The notes below the pieces were generated by a model. It made no database searches. It saw only the letters and a program-made list of their open reading frames with translations, and had not been told where the DNA came from. The position numbers and the translations under genes are program-made. Shown here piece after piece: positions 63,653-64,000 of a stretch of DNA of 64,000 nt; position 1 is the first letter of the stretch; each line of letters begins with the position of its first letter. Origin of the DNA: JAJFJD01 sp965228695 (GTDB lineage: Bacteria; Pseudomonadota; Alphaproteobacteria; UBA8366); contig CBDDIB010000002.1 in assembly GCA_965228695.1 (NCBI GenBank), positions 124,001-188,000 on the forward strand, read 5' to 3'.

Positions 63653-64000
63653 ATGGGTGCCTTGGCGCTGACAAACCCTTTGACGATTCTTGCGGACCCG
63701 GTCCGACGCAACGTGCTGTTGCTCGCGATCTGCCAGGCGGTGAGCAATACCGGCACGTCCATGCTGGCCGCGGTCGCGGCCCTTGTCGGCTATTCGCTGG
63801 TCGACGACAAATCCTTCGCGACATTGCCCTTGGCCATTCAATGGACCGCCACGATGGCGACGACAATTCCTGCGGCGCAGTTGATGCGGCGGTTCGGGCG
63901 GCGCGCGGGGCTCTCGCTGGGCGCGGTCATCTTCATGGCCGGCGGCGCGCTGGGATTCTGGTCGATCTGGATCGCCAACTTCTACGTCTTCATCGCCGCC
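63653..64000 (+). CDS. MFS transporter (partial, C-terminus outside window)
   Basis: The first 116 codons of a major facilitator superfamily transporter are visible: a short polar start (MGALALTNPLTILADPV), a first helix with LLLAICQAVSNTGTSML, then LMRRFGRRAGLSLGAV as the loop 2-3 motif and further helices. The ATG at 63653 follows GCGGG only, so the ribosome-binding site is weak. The gene runs off the right edge. It is divergent from the LysR gene. Confidence 0.82.
   Translation, partial: MGALALTNPLTILADPVRRNVLLLAICQAVSNTGTSMLAAVAALVGYSLVDDKSFATLPLAIQWTATMATTIPAAQLMRRFGRRAGLSLGAVIFMAGGALGFWSIWIANFYVFIAA

Overview
This is a GC-rich chromosomal window (roughly two thirds G+C by eye) from a Gram-negative bacterium, very probably an alphaproteobacterium of the Rhodospirillales type. 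The evidence is the run ribF-ileS-lspA-bamF(DUF3035)-M16 peptidase, a SUF operon led by an Rrf2-type regulator, tRNA-Gly(CCC) with an encoded CCA, and an accessory repertoire of TRAP transporter, CaiB-type CoA transferase, TauD dioxygenases and LLM flavoenzymes typical of marine or soil heterotrophic Rhodospirillales. No phage, insertion sequence, CRISPR array or rRNA operon is visible. The genus cannot be assigned from what is seen.

Layout. 1-6.6 kb (minus strand): core genes for the M16 protease, lipoprotein BamF, signal peptidase II, isoleucyl-tRNA synthetase, riboflavin kinase/FAD synthetase and a MaoC-type hydratase. 6.8-13.4 kb: an araC-DUF1289-MFS operon divergent from a second MFS gene, then a dinB-fetA-fetB operon divergent from a LysR regulator, with a strong dyad in between. 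13.5-20.2 kb: an iron-sulfur assembly operon (Rrf2 regulator, sufB, sufC, sufD, sufS, sufU-like, sufT-like, sufA-like) preceded by an IscR-like site. 20.2-34.1 kb: mixed metabolism (DPH6-like ATPase, enolase-superfamily enzyme, gamma-glutamyltransferase, VanX-like dipeptidase, CaiB transferase, tRNA-Gly, sulfatase, methyltransferase, two TauD dioxygenases around a GFA protein, hydrolases). 34.2-37.3 kb: a complete DctP-DctQ-DctM TRAP transporter. 37.3-50.9 kb: two flavin monooxygenases, a 44-residue membrane protein, a YdjM-like hydrolase, a TPR protein, an MFS transporter, a candidate small RNA, TetR, cupin and VOC proteins, a frameshifted 2-hydroxyacid dehydrogenase, a KstD-like flavoprotein, and an AraC regulator next to a secreted YHS protein. 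50.9-64 kb: an isochorismatase-type amidase and an M20 carbamoylase, an orphan NodU-type carbamoyltransferase, greB, a racemase-like protein without its cysteines, a HisC-like aminotransferase, recQ, a frameshifted amidase, an alpha/beta hydrolase, a DsbA-fold isomerase, LysR, and the start of another MFS transporter.

How it fits together. The left third is housekeeping: envelope biogenesis, flavin cofactors and Fe-S clusters. The rest looks like a flexible catabolic repertoire for organic acids, sulfate esters, organosulfur or aromatic compounds and N-carbamoyl compounds, with small local regulators (AraC, LysR, TetR) beside their likely targets. The items most worth a second look are a structured minus-strand RNA with a CU-rich loop (about 43845-43985), a two-part motif repeated on both sides of an AraC gene, the IscR-like site before the SUF operon, two genes with single-base frameshifts, and an Asp/Glu-racemase-fold protein lacking both catalytic cysteines in a carbamoyl-compound neighbourhood.
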